Positions 34,186-43,262 of a stretch of 64,000 bases of DNA are shown piece by piece; the stretch's first letter is position 1; each line of letters begins with the position of its first letter. The stretch lies in contig NZ_AGAV01000005.1 of NCBI RefSeq assembly GCF_000224785.1, forward strand, positions 62,001 to 126,000. The letters run 5' to 3'. The notes beneath the pieces are model-generated. The model worked only from the letters and a program-made list of their open reading frames with translations. It had not been told where the DNA came from and ran no database searches. Both the position numbers and the translations under genes were made by a program. The DNA comes from Lentibacillus jeotgali (GTDB lineage Bacteria; Bacillota; Bacilli; Bacillales; Amphibacillaceae).

Positions 34186-34273
34186 GGATAAATGCTTGTT
34201 TGTATGAATGGCTTTTTCCTCTATACTTGTAAAAGTGTTCAAACGGAAAGTAATTTTTGGAGGTGCAATCACA

Positions 34274-35428
34274 TTGTTACAGTTTAACCACGTGTTCAAA
34301 ACATATTCAGACGGTACATCAGCCGTCAAAGATTTAAACTTAAAAATAAATAAAGGAGAGTTTGTTTGTTTTATCGGTCCCAGTGGATGCGGAAAAACAA
34401 CAACTATGAAAATGGTAAATCGTCTGATCGACATAACTGAAGGTTCCATTTTGGTCGATGACAAGGATATTAAGGATCAGGATGCTGTCGAATTGCGGCG
34501 TTCGATGGGATATGTCATTCAGCAGATCGGTCTGATGCCGCATATGACCATTAAAGAAAACATCGTGCTTGTCGGAACCCTCCTGAAATGGTCGAAGGAG
34601 AGGAAGGATGAGCGTGCTCGTGAACTGCTGAAGCTTGTTAATATGCCAGAGGAATACCTGGATAAATATCCGCATGAACTTAGTGGTGGCCAGCAGCAGC
34701 GTATTGGTGTTCTGCGGGCACTTGCCGTCAACCCCCCGCTTATTTTGATGGATGAACCTTTCGGGGCACTTGACCCGATTACAAGAGATTCTTTGCAGGA
34801 GGAATTTAAAAAACTGCAAAAGGAACTTAACAAAACGATTATATTTGTTACGCACGACATGGATGAGGCGCTTAAGCTGGCAGATAAAGTCGTCATCATG
34901 CGTGACGGTGAAGTCGTTCAGGCTGATACACCGGAGGAAATTCTAAGACATCCGGCAAATGAATTTGTAGAAGAATTTCTTGGCCGGGATCGTCTTATTC
35001 AGGGTAAACCTGATGTGACAACTGTCGGGCAGATTATGGAAAGTTCTCCGGTAACAGCTCAAACTGGTGCGACGCTCAAATCAGCGATATCTACTATGCG
35101 CGACCGGCATGTTGATTCATTGCTTGTCGTTGACTCGAATAATGTGCTGCAGGGTTACATTGATATTGAAGCGATGAACCTGAACTATAAGAAGGCAAAC
35201 ATTGTTGATGATTTGATGGAAACAGACGTGTTTTCAGTATCCGGTGAGAGTCTACTGCGCGACACGGTTCACAAAATTCTTCGCCGGGGAGCAGCATACG
35301 TTCCGGTTGTGGATGAAGCTTACCATCTGGAAGGCATCGTAACGCGTGCAACACTTGCCAATTTGGTCTATGACACGATTTGGGGCGACGGCAAGGAGCT
35401 CGAAGAAAAGGTAGCAGCAGCGGAATAG
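34274..35428 (+). CDS. opuCA: OpuCA, osmoprotectant ABC transporter ATPase with CBS domains
   Basis: 384 residues from TTG 34274 (GGAGGTG 9 bases upstream; the frame back to 34208 has no site). ABC domain: Walker A GPSGCGKTTT, signature LSGGQQQRIGVLRA, Walker B ILMDEPFGALDP and H-loop FVTHDMDEAL. Two C-terminal CBS domains (about residues 250-370) sense ionic strength or cyclic di-AMP in this family. It drives uptake of glycine betaine, carnitine or choline together with OpuCB, OpuCC and OpuCD, encoded next. The adjacent carnitine-degrading operon makes carnitine a likely substrate. Confidence 0.93.
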   Translation: MLQFNHVFKTYSDGTSAVKDLNLKINKGEFVCFIGPSGCGKTTTMKMVNRLIDITEGSILVDDKDIKDQDAVELRRSMGYVIQQIGLMPHMTIKENIVLVGTLLKWSKERKDERARELLKLVNMPEEYLDKYPHELSGGQQQRIGVLRALAVNPPLILMDEPFGALDPITRDSLQEEFKKLQKELNKTIIFVTHDMDEALKLADKVVIMRDGEVVQADTPEEILRHPANEFVEEFLGRDRLIQGKPDVTTVGQIMESSPVTAQTGATLKSAISTMRDRHVDSLLVVDSNNVLQGYIDIEAMNLNYKKANIVDDLMETDVFSVSGESLLRDTVHKILRRGAAYVPVVDEAYHLEGIVTRATLANLVYDTIWGDGKELEEKVAAAE

Positions 35429-35441
35429 GAGGTGTGTAGCA

Positions 35442-36086
35442 ATGATGGAGTTTTTTGCAGAACATGGAAATGAGCTGGTCATAAAAACGTGGGAACACTT
35501 TTATATTTCACTGGCAGCTATGTTACTAGGCGTAATAGTTGCAGTACCGCTCGGTGTCCTGCTATCACGGGTGCCGAAATTGGCTGACAGGTTAATTTCA
35601 TTTGTTGGTATTTTACAGACCATTCCAAGTCTGGCGATTTTGGCCTTTTTCATTCCGATAGTAGGCATCGGAAAAATCCCGGCGATCCTGGCACTGTTTT
35701 TTTACTCACTGCTTCCGATTTTACGTAATACGTATATAGGGGTTCGTGACGTAGATCAAGGCGTTGTGGAAGCTGGAAAAGGCATGGGAATGAGTAATTG
35801 GCAATCAGTTCTAAAAATGGAATTGCCATTATCACTGCCGGTTATTATGGCTGGGATTCGGCTCTCGACTGTTTATTTGATTGGATGGGCTGCACTCGCC
35901 GCATTTATCGGCGGTGGCGGACTTGGTGATTTTATATTTGACGGTTTGAATCTGTATCAGCCATCACTGATTCTGGCTGGAACGATCCCGGCAACGATTT
36001 TAGCAGTGATTGCCGATCGTTCACTGGCACTATTGGAAAGTAAACTCACACCTGAGGGATTAAAGGACAGCTATGAAGCAGCATAA
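35442..36086 (+). CDS. opuCB: OpuCB, osmoprotectant ABC transporter permease
   Basis: 214 residues, about six membrane segments, with the permease loop VVEAGKGMGMSNWQSVLKME and PVIMAGIRLSTVYLIGWAALAAFIGGGGLG. Together with OpuCD it forms the transmembrane channel. AGGAGGTG precedes the start (ATGATG at 35442). It lies between the ATPase and the binding lipoprotein, in the usual opuC order. Confidence 0.94.
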   Translation: MMEFFAEHGNELVIKTWEHFYISLAAMLLGVIVAVPLGVLLSRVPKLADRLISFVGILQTIPSLAILAFFIPIVGIGKIPAILALFFYSLLPILRNTYIGVRDVDQGVVEAGKGMGMSNWQSVLKMELPLSLPVIMAGIRLSTVYLIGWAALAAFIGGGGLGDFIFDGLNLYQPSLILAGTIPATILAVIADRSLALLESKLTPEGLKDSYEAA

Positions 36087-36103
36087 CGTTGGAGGTGAAC
36101 GGA

Positions 36104-37033
36104 TTGAAGAGTCGATTAGTTAAAGGATTTGGTATATGTATGTTGGTTGTGATGCTTTCAGGCTGCTCATTGCCCGGACTTGCAGGCACATCACAGGATA
36201 CAATTAAAATCGGATCGTTGACCCAATCTGAATCGGAAACAATGGCCCAAATGCTCGCCATTTTAATTGAAAGAGAAACAGACGCGCAAACTGAACTGGT
36301 GACAAAACTTGGTTCATCCATTGTACAGCATCAGGGGATGCAGCGGGGAGACATTGATATATCAAGCACTCGCTATACCGGTACAGATATAGCGGGAGCG
36401 CTTGATATGGAGCCAATTAAGGATCCGGATAAGGCGCTTAAAACGGTAAAACGCGAATTTCAGGATCGATTCAATCAGACCTGGGAAGAAACATATGGGT
36501 TTGCAAACAGTTATTCCATTGCTGTTACAGAGGAATTTGCTGCAGAACACGATATTGAGACAATCTCTGATCTTGAGCCTCTTGCAGATGATTTACGATT
36601 CGGTGTTGATAATGCCTGGGTTAACCGGGAAGGCGATGGCTATGAAGGATTCCAGGAAACGTACTTTGACTTTGGCAATGTTTATCCGATGAATCTGGGT
36701 CTCGTCTATCAGGCGGCAGCAACCGGTAATATGGATGTCGTGCTGGCCTATTCTTCAGACGGTCGAATCAAAGAATATAATTTAAAAGTGCTGGAGGATG
36801 ATAAGCAGTTCTTCCCGCCTTATGACGCTTCACCGGTGATAAATAATGAAGTTCTGGAAAAATATCCGAAAATCAAAGATATCACTAGGCGTCTTCACAA
36901 TGAGATTTCCACAGAGGAAATGCAGGAATTGAATTATATGGCGGATGTTGAGCGGGTCAACCCACGAAAAGTAGCCAAACAATTCCTTGAAAAAAATAAT
37001 TACTTCGAGAACGATCAGGAAGGAGGCGGTTAA
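36104..37033 (+). CDS. opuCC: OpuCC, osmoprotectant-binding lipoprotein
   Basis: 309 residues from TTG 36104 (GGAGGTG 6 bases upstream). The signal peptide ends in the lipobox VMLSGC, so the mature protein is anchored to the membrane surface. The body has the OpuAC-type fold: IKIGSLTQSESETMAQMLAI, STRYTGTDIAGAL, and the ligand region with YGFANSYSIAV and VNREGDGYEG. It captures quaternary ammonium compounds for the permeases OpuCB and OpuCD. Confidence 0.92.
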   Translation: MKSRLVKGFGICMLVVMLSGCSLPGLAGTSQDTIKIGSLTQSESETMAQMLAILIERETDAQTELVTKLGSSIVQHQGMQRGDIDISSTRYTGTDIAGALDMEPIKDPDKALKTVKREFQDRFNQTWEETYGFANSYSIAVTEEFAAEHDIETISDLEPLADDLRFGVDNAWVNREGDGYEGFQETYFDFGNVYPMNLGLVYQAAATGNMDVVLAYSSDGRIKEYNLKVLEDDKQFFPPYDASPVINNEVLEKYPKIKDITRRLHNEISTEEMQELNYMADVERVNPRKVAKQFLEKNNYFENDQEGGG

Positions 37034-37034
37034 T

Positions 37035-37682
37035 GTGGGGACAATACAAGAATTCATCAATTATGTAGGTGCGAATGCTGATTATATTTGGACAGAGTTT
37101 TACAGGCATTTTCTGATGTCGATCTATGGCGTGTTATTTGCGTCGATTATATCGATTCCGATTGGGATCCTTATTGCAAAATATGGCAAGCTGAGCAGTT
37201 GGGTACTGGCTGCAGGAAGTATCATTCAAACGATCCCGGCATTAGGCGCCATGGCCGTGATTATGATTGTGATGGGGCTTGGTACAAATACGGCGATTAC
37301 TACATTAGTGCTTTATTCAATTCTACCAATTACCCAAAATACGTATGTTGGCATGAAAAATGTTGACAAGACAGTTATTGAAGCCGGTTACGCGTCCGGT
37401 ATGACGAAATTTCAGTTGTTAAGAATGGTTGAAATCCCTCTGGCGGTCAGTGTGATTATGGCGGGTATCCGAACGGCTCTGGTTATCGGTATTGGCATAA
37501 TAGCAATCGGCGCGTTTATCGGTGCCGGGGGACTGGGGGCCATCATTGTGACAGGAACCAATGCTACGGATGGCACGCCCATCATCCTTGCCGGGGCTAT
37601 CCCGACAGCTATTATGGCCATTTTGGCTGATGTTGTCCTGGGGTGGATTGAACAAAGATTGCAGCCGGGCAAGACAGCTTAA
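37035..37682 (+). CDS. opuCD: OpuCD, osmoprotectant ABC transporter permease
   Basis: 215 residues from GTG 37035, one base after the lipoprotein stop, with GGAGGCGG 6 bases upstream. It has about six membrane segments and the permease loop VIEAGYASGMTKFQLLRMVE, then VIMAGIRTALVIGIGIIAIG. It forms the second transmembrane subunit. The opuC operon of four genes ends here; the gbsR-like gene starts 91 bases downstream. Confidence 0.94.
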   Translation: MGTIQEFINYVGANADYIWTEFYRHFLMSIYGVLFASIISIPIGILIAKYGKLSSWVLAAGSIIQTIPALGAMAVIMIVMGLGTNTAITTLVLYSILPITQNTYVGMKNVDKTVIEAGYASGMTKFQLLRMVEIPLAVSVIMAGIRTALVIGIGIIAIGAFIGAGGLGAIIVTGTNATDGTPIILAGAIPTAIMAILADVVLGWIEQRLQPGKTA

Positions 37683-37773
37683 TGAAGTGGTATCCAACGC
37701 TGGAACAGCAATTTTAATTTAATACCCAAAATGATAAGGTTTAGTTAATCACGTCATAAAAAGGGAGATTGAC

Positions 37774-38331
37774 ATGTCTAATCAAAACGAAAAAATTGAA
37801 GATGTCAAAACGCAATTTATCGAAAAAATAACCGATAATATGAATGCTTTTGGGGCTCCGACAAGCGTTGGCCGAGTTCTTGGGATCATTTACATGAATG
37901 GGGAGCCGATGACACTGGATGAGCTGGCAGCCGAAACGGGAATGAGCAAGACCAGGATGAGCCAGATTGTTCGGGAAATGATCGATATGAATATTGCTGA
38001 ACGTGTATTTAAAAAAGGTGTTCGCAAAGACTTATATCAGGTTGAAGAAGATTATTACGAAACATTCATTTCGCTATTTACATCGACATGGCAAAGGGCG
38101 ATCAGCCGAAGCAGACACTTTGAACAACGGCTTAAGAAAAAAATCGATGAGTTAAAGCAGGATCCGGAATTGACTGAAGACAATGAACAGGCAATTAATG
38201 AATTACTGACTGAACTCCACGAATGGACGGAATACTATGATTGGATTCGCCGTGTCAATAACTTTTTCGAAAGTGGAGAAATTTTTAAGCATGTACCTAA
38301 AAAATCAACAGGAGGCGATAAAGATGAATAA
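37774..38331 (+). CDS. gbsR: GbsR/MarR-family regulator (choline- or carnitine-responsive type)
   Basis: 185 residues with a winged helix (DELAAETGMSKTRMSQIVRE, recognition helix; wing VFKKGVRKDLYQVEEDY) and a helical C-terminal part. This is the GbsR/OpcR type, which represses osmoprotectant uptake or choline-to-betaine conversion and is released by choline or a related ligand. It overlaps the first carnitine gene by 8 bases, so it is the first gene of that operon and probably regulates it and opuC. The ligand is inferred. Confidence 0.85.
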   Translation: MSNQNEKIEDVKTQFIEKITDNMNAFGAPTSVGRVLGIIYMNGEPMTLDELAAETGMSKTRMSQIVREMIDMNIAERVFKKGVRKDLYQVEEDYYETFISLFTSTWQRAISRSRHFEQRLKKKIDELKQDPELTEDNEQAINELLTELHEWTEYYDWIRRVNNFFESGEIFKHVPKKSTGGDKDE

Positions 38332-39217
38332 AAACGTCATTCTATCATGTGCGGTGACAGGAGCAGGAGACACCACTGCCAAAAGTCCGCATGTACCGGT
38401 GACGCCGAAAGAGATTGCCGATTCGGCAATTAAAGCAGCCAAAGCAGGTGCGACGATAGCTCATGTCCATGCGCGTGAACCGAAAACAGGCGGGTTGAGC
38501 CATGATGTCAGTCTGTATCAGGAAATAGTGGAACGGATACGCGAGTCGGAGACCGATGTGATTATTAACATTACATCCGGCGGCGGCGGTGACTGGGTTC
38601 CGAGCGAAGATGATCCGACTAGCGGTGGCGAAGGGACTGACATCCAGACACCTGAAGAACGCCATGAACCAGTCGGCAAACTGCTGCCGGAAATGTGCAC
38701 ACTTGATTGCGGGAGCACTAATTTCGGCAACATGCTTTATGTCAGCCCGACTGACTGGCTGCGCAGGCAGGCAAAACTTGTCCAGGAAAGCGGTGTGAAG
38801 CCTGAACTGGAATGTTTCGACACAGGGCATGTTCGTTTTGCCAACCAATTGATTAATGAAGGTTTGATTGACGGTGATCCGCTATACCAATTCTGTCTCG
38901 GTATACCTTGGGGAGCGGCAGCTGATGCTGAAACGTTGTCCTATATGAAAAGCCGGATTCCGGAAAACGGCAGATGGGCAGCCTTTGGAATCGGTCGGAT
39001 GCAGTTGCCGATTGTTGCGGAATCCGTTCTGCAAGGCGGAAACATCCGCGTAGGGCTGGAGGACAATCTTTATCTGAAAAAAGGACAGCTGGCAACAAAC
39101 GAACAGCTTGTCGATAAAGCTGCCGGCATTGTACAAAGTCTGGGATCTGATATCATGACACCGGCTGAAGCACGCAAAGAATTAAATCTTTTAAACCCAT
39201 ATGGAAAGGAAGACTAG
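38324..39217 (+). CDS. Beta-keto acid cleavage enzyme (BKACE), dehydrocarnitine cleavage
   Basis: 297 residues from ATG 38324 (ACAGGAGG 9 bases upstream). It is a DUF849/BKACE TIM barrel: VILSCAVTGAGDTTAKSP, the metal-binding AHVHAREPKTGG with HxH, NITSGGG, and PELECFDTGHV. Such enzymes transfer the acyl part of a beta-keto acid to CoA with acetyl-CoA. Next to a carnitine dehydrogenase and a thioesterase, the substrate is most likely 3-dehydrocarnitine, giving betainyl-CoA and acetoacetate, as known for Pseudomonas. Confidence 0.88.
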   Translation: MNKNVILSCAVTGAGDTTAKSPHVPVTPKEIADSAIKAAKAGATIAHVHAREPKTGGLSHDVSLYQEIVERIRESETDVIINITSGGGGDWVPSEDDPTSGGEGTDIQTPEERHEPVGKLLPEMCTLDCGSTNFGNMLYVSPTDWLRRQAKLVQESGVKPELECFDTGHVRFANQLINEGLIDGDPLYQFCLGIPWGAAADAETLSYMKSRIPENGRWAAFGIGRMQLPIVAESVLQGGNIRVGLEDNLYLKKGQLATNEQLVDKAAGIVQSLGSDIMTPAEARKELNLLNPYGKED

Positions 39218-39218
39218 C

Positions 39219-40190
39219 ATGACAGCGCAGGAACAATCAATAAAAAACATTACCGTTGTCGGGACAGGCGTTATCGGCAACGGCTGGATTACACGATTTT
39301 TGGCAAACGGCTATACGGTTACAGCTTCAGACCTGGATCCGGCTGCTGAAGCACGTACGCGTGATGCTGTTGAAAGAGCATGGCCGAAAATGGAAGAAAT
39401 GGGGCTGGCAGAAGGCGCTTCGCAGGATAACCTGTTTTTTGAACCGGATATGCAGTCAGCTTTGGCTAATGCAGACTTTGTACAGGAAAATGTACCGGAG
39501 CGGGAGGAATTAAAGCGAAGTGTGATCGCCGATATCGATAAATATGCACCAAATGAAGCCGTAATTGCATCAAGTACATCCGGAATACTGCCGAGTACGT
39601 TGCAGGCGGATTGTCGGCACCACCCTGAACGCGTCATGGTTGCACATCCGTTCAATCCGGTATATCTGGTGCCCCTTGTTGAGCTTGTCGGTGGCAACAA
39701 AACCAGCGTGTCTTTCATTGAAAAAGCAAAGAATTTTTACGATGGTATGAAAATGAAGCCGCTTGTTGTGCACCAGGAAATAGAAGGGCATATAGCCGAT
39801 CGACTGATGGAGGCCATCTGGCGTGAATCACTGCATATCGTTAATGATGGTGTGGCAACGACTGAAGAAGTTGATGCCTCGATCATATATGGACCGGGAC
39901 TTCGCTGGGCACTGATGGGGCCTTTCATGACCTTGCACATGGGCGGCGGAAAACAGGGCATGCGCCATTTGCTGAAACAGTTCGGTCCGGCATTAAAATT
40001 GCCATGGACGAAGCTGGAAGCACCGGAATTAACAGATGAACTGGCAGATAAGGTGGTAACCGGGAGTGAAACACAAACCGGTGATGTGGAAATGGAAAAA
40101 CTTGAAGAACGACGCGATCAATTTTTAATTGAGCTGCAGCAGCTGCTGGAAAAATACTGGCCGGGAGCTAACCTGGAAGGCAGACTGTAA
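39219..40190 (+). CDS. L-carnitine dehydrogenase
   Basis: 323 residues of the 3-hydroxyacyl-CoA dehydrogenase family. NAD-binding GTGVIGNGWITRFLANGY with an acidic residue at the end of the second strand (TASDLD), then FVQENVPEREELK, SSTSGILPS, and AHPFNPVYLVPLVE; the C-terminal half forms the helical dimer domain. ATG 39219 follows the BKACE stop by one base and has GGAAAGGAAG upstream. It oxidises L-carnitine to 3-dehydrocarnitine with NAD+. The gene neighbourhood (BKACE, thioesterase, OpuC) supports the specific call. Confidence 0.88.
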   Translation: MTAQEQSIKNITVVGTGVIGNGWITRFLANGYTVTASDLDPAAEARTRDAVERAWPKMEEMGLAEGASQDNLFFEPDMQSALANADFVQENVPEREELKRSVIADIDKYAPNEAVIASSTSGILPSTLQADCRHHPERVMVAHPFNPVYLVPLVELVGGNKTSVSFIEKAKNFYDGMKMKPLVVHQEIEGHIADRLMEAIWRESLHIVNDGVATTEEVDASIIYGPGLRWALMGPFMTLHMGGGKQGMRHLLKQFGPALKLPWTKLEAPELTDELADKVVTGSETQTGDVEMEKLEERRDQFLIELQQLLEKYWPGANLEGRL

Positions 40191-40213
40191 GATGATGATA
40201 AGGGGGATATACC

Positions 40214-40687
40214 ATGGGTGAAGCGAAGGTAATTATTCAGAATACGGTTCCGAAAAAATGGATTGATTATAACGGTCATATGAATGATGCTGAATATGTC
40301 CGTGCATTCAGCTGGGGTGTCGATCGTTTCATGAATCTGATTGGCATTACAGAAGGTTTTCGTGAACGGAACCAGTATACGATTTATACGATGGAGACGC
40401 ACGTTTGTTACCTGGATGAAATGAAGCTTGATGAATCATTCGAAGTCCACATACAAATTATCGACTATGATGCCAAACGTGCCCATGTGTTTTATGAACT
40501 GTTCGGAGAGAATGGCAAACGTGCGGCAACGAGTGAACAGATGCTCATGGGGATCGATCAATCAGCCGGCAGGGCGGCATCATTTCCGGAAGAAATCTAT
40601 GAAAACTTGAAGGAACTGGCAGAGGACCATACACCTGATGAAAAACCGAAAGAAGCAGGACGCGTGATCGGAATCAAACGAAAATAA
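40214..40687 (+). CDS. Hotdog thioesterase, betainyl-CoA hydrolysis
   Basis: 157 residues, a single 4HBT-type hotdog domain: DYNGHMNDAEYVRAFSWGVD with the conserved N/H/D region, then THVCYLDEMKLDESF. AAGGGGG precedes ATG 40214, 23 bases after the dehydrogenase stop. In the carnitine pathway it would hydrolyse betainyl-CoA to glycine betaine and CoA, which completes conversion of carnitine to the compatible solute. It ends the operon before a strong terminator. Confidence 0.82.
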   Translation: MGEAKVIIQNTVPKKWIDYNGHMNDAEYVRAFSWGVDRFMNLIGITEGFRERNQYTIYTMETHVCYLDEMKLDESFEVHIQIIDYDAKRAHVFYELFGENGKRAATSEQMLMGIDQSAGRAASFPEEIYENLKELAEDHTPDEKPKEAGRVIGIKRK

Positions 40688-40748
40688 CCGCGTCATCCAA
40701 GTCATACTTGAGTTGACTGTGTAACGACAAAATAAACATTAGGATAGA

Positions 40749-40793
40749 AAAAACAGCCGCTGATACTGGCCTGCATCAGCGGCTGTTTTTTTA
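40749..40793 (+). terminator. Terminator of the carnitine operon
   Basis: AAAAACAGCCGCTGAT pairs with ATCAGCGGCTGTTTTT, followed by T residues. Very stable 16-bp stem. Confidence 0.95.
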
Positions 40794-40858
40794 TATAAAA
40801 CTTCTGGAAATATCAGCCAAGAGTCAGGACGTGGGCGGGAGAACCATCCCCTACTAAT

Positions 40859-41626
40859 TTATTCATCATCCTGGTCTACGCTTCCAACCAGCTGCATCCG
40901 CTGGTTAAACAGGGCAGGATATGACAGATAGCCGAGCATGATACTGGTAACCACGGCAGTCGTCAGCAGAAGGAATAGAATGAGTAATTGAAAGAGCACT
41001 GCCTGCACGGGATCAGCGCCGGCAATGATTTGGCCGCTCATCATTCCCGGCAGCTGGACAAGCCCGATTGTTTTCTGACTTTCAATTGTTGGGATGGTGC
41101 TTGCCTGAATGGCTGTGATCAGCTGCGTATGAATTGCCTGCTTTGGTGTTCCGCCGAGCGATAGAATAAGCTCGGTTTCATCGTGATGATCCTCGATTTC
41201 CGAAGTAAACCGGTTAAGGAACAAGATAGCAAGCACCATAGAGTTTCCGACAACCATACCGCTTATAGGGATAATATATTGAGCGGTTGCCGGTGTGATG
41301 TTCAGCCCGAGCAGAATTGCCTGTGTCAGTATTTCCACAAATATGAAAGTGACAACCAGCTTCCAAACGATCCCCTTGATGCCGGCACCTTTTCGTTGGG
41401 CATTGTGAGTGGCGGCCACAATCATAAGGACGACCATCAGTATAATATAAATCATATTTTCGGAATCGAAGACGAATTGCAGAACATATCCGACAGCCAG
41501 TAGCTGAATGATGGATCGCACCGCTGCGATGATTGTATCTTTCTCAAGGCCAAGGTTAAGCGTTTTGGATAAAATGAGCGGGATAATTACGAACAACAGC
41601 GAGATCGATAATGTCAGAAGGCTCAT
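40859..41626 (-). CDS. fetB: FetB-like ABC permease (UPF0014, YbbM type)
   Basis: 255 residues with about six membrane segments and the family stretches RSIIQLLAVGYVLQFVF, THNAQRKGAG and LGGTPKQAIHTQLITAI, ending in PGMMSGQIIAGADPVQA. This is the UPF0014 family, in which E. coli FetB works with FetA in iron export. It overlaps the ATPase gene by 4 bases. Function in this organism could also be phosphate- or metal-related; export is inference. Confidence 0.85.
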   Translation of the reverse strand: MSLLTLSISLLFVIIPLILSKTLNLGLEKDTIIAAVRSIIQLLAVGYVLQFVFDSENMIYIILMVVLMIVAATHNAQRKGAGIKGIVWKLVVTFIFVEILTQAILLGLNITPATAQYIIPISGMVVGNSMVLAILFLNRFTSEIEDHHDETELILSLGGTPKQAIHTQLITAIQASTIPTIESQKTIGLVQLPGMMSGQIIAGADPVQAVLFQLLILFLLLTTAVVTSIMLGYLSYPALFNQRMQLVGSVDQDDE

Positions 41627-42351
41627 TCGACTTCACCTCGTACAAACTGTTTCACCCGGTCATTTTGCGGATTTCTAAGGAAATTGCTTTCACCGGTCTC
41701 GACGAGCTCCCCGTCCATCATAACCCAGGTATAATGGCCAATTGACAGTGCTTGCTGCAGATTGTGGGTAATCCAAAGAATGGTTGTCCCATACTGATCG
41801 TTAATTTTTTCGATGAGTTTTTCAATGTCCTGCCGTGAGACACTGTCCAGTGAAGAAGTGATTTCATCAAGCAGCAAAATATCAGGCCGGTTCACGAGCG
41901 TACGGGCAATTGATAATTTCTGCCGCTGTCCGCCAGATAAGTCCTTTATTTTCTTTTGCAAAGACACTTCACTCAAACCGACCATTTTCAGCAAATCATT
42001 GGCCCGGCCTTCTTTTAATTCTTTTCCCTGCAATTTTGATGGAAGCTCCAGGTTTTTTTGGACGGTACCGCTGATCATCGTTGCTTTTTGCAGAGCAATC
42101 CCGACATTGCGGCGTAATTCGATCGGTTCGTAATTCTCGATTCGTTTCTCTTTGATAATAATCTCCCCAGAATCTGGTGATTGCAGGCCGTTGCAGAGTT
42201 TGAACAGGGTTGTTTTTCCCGCACCGGAGGGTCCGACTAACGTTGTGATTTTTCCCTCCGGAATGGCTCCTGTAATGCTTTTAAGAATATGTACGCCATC
42301 TGCGGAATAATCGATATGATCAAACCGTATGGCTTCCACGGGAGCTGTCAT
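41623..42351 (-). CDS. fetA: FetA-like ABC transporter ATPase
   Basis: 242 residues from ATG 42351 (AAGGGACGTG upstream); the open frame to 42510 lacks a site and coding character. It has Walker A GPSGAGKTT, Q-loop VGIALQKATMI, signature LSGGQRQKLSIAR, Walker B ILLDEITSSLDS and H-loop WITHNLQQAL. Together with the UPF0014 permease it forms a FetAB-like transporter, and the pair is the only operon on this strand here. Confidence 0.87.
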   Translation of the reverse strand: MTAPVEAIRFDHIDYSADGVHILKSITGAIPEGKITTLVGPSGAGKTTLFKLCNGLQSPDSGEIIIKEKRIENYEPIELRRNVGIALQKATMISGTVQKNLELPSKLQGKELKEGRANDLLKMVGLSEVSLQKKIKDLSGGQRQKLSIARTLVNRPDILLLDEITSSLDSVSRQDIEKLIEKINDQYGTTILWITHNLQQALSIGHYTWVMMDGELVETGESNFLRNPQNDRVKQFVRGEVE

Positions 42352-42516
42352 ATTTGTCACGTCCCTTATGCCTGGTAAATTTGTATTCAACTGAATGAAC
42401 CATGGTACAAATATTATAAAATGCGTTAGAAGTTTTTGGAAGTAAAGTGACGAGCACATACTGTTCGCCTGCGTATAAGCATCGTCATATAACAGCAACT
42501 TATTAAGCAAACTCCC

Positions 42517-43014
42517 CTACGTTTTGGTGCCGCCTAGTTCCAGCCGTTTCAAAAGAAGCCAGCGAATGATGCCGCCAACAATCAGACCGACCGGCAATCC
42601 GCCCAGCATCGGTAGCCACATGGGCCCGATCAACTGCCCGAATATCGTAAAGCTTTTTGAGAAAATCAGTCCAACGGTTACAAAATAAGCAGAAAACACG
42701 AATGGAACAAAGGCATATGGTTTGCTTTTGCCTTCAGCATCTTTGTATGCATCCCACATGGCAAAAAAATAAAGGCACGGGTAAAACATCAGCCATCCAT
42801 AGTTTGTCTGATTAATCGCTTCCTGTATTTCACCGTTAAAACTTAAAATAATAATGGCATTGAAGTTTCCGTATATGTTCACAATAAATTCCAGCGTAAT
42901 AAGTAAAAGACCTTTAAGATATTTATGATTGAGAAGTTGTCCAAATCCGGGCAAGGCAATACTCCATAGCAGTGCTTCAAGTTTATCTTTATTTCTCCCG
43001 TTCTTCCTGGCCAT
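42517..43014 (-). CDS. Hypothetical membrane protein (TM2-like)
   Basis: 165 residues from ATG 43014 (GTG 43026 is another option); neither has a strong ribosome site. About four to five membrane segments, with a basic start MARKNGRNKDKLEALLWSI and the feature LPGFGQLLNHKYLKGLLLI, as seen in small integral membrane proteins of Bacillaceae. No named family recognised with confidence. It lies 166 bases upstream of the FetA-like gene on the same strand. Confidence 0.6.
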   Translation of the reverse strand: MARKNGRNKDKLEALLWSIALPGFGQLLNHKYLKGLLLITLEFIVNIYGNFNAIIILSFNGEIQEAINQTNYGWLMFYPCLYFFAMWDAYKDAEGKSKPYAFVPFVFSAYFVTVGLIFSKSFTIFGQLIGPMWLPMLGGLPVGLIVGGIIRWLLLKRLELGGTKT

Positions 43015-43262
43015 TCGTTCTACCACTTACGGCTCGGTTCCGGCTTATTTGTTTCCCGGACACTGCTTTTTAAGGCTACCCTATTTCGTTTATGATATAA
43101 TCTGCTCTTTTCGCTTATCATCATCGCCTTCTCCTTTCACAAGCACAGACATGCAATCTCGGACTGAGCCTTAGTTTGGCTGGAATGAAAAGTCTTATAC
43201 CGTATAAATCGTGTATTTTGGGGAAACCAAAGGGAGACGACAGAAGTAAATGAGGTAATGGG

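Noticed and set aside
34340-34899. Long minus-strand frames inside opuCA
   Set aside because: They are shadows of the ABC ATPase in other frames.
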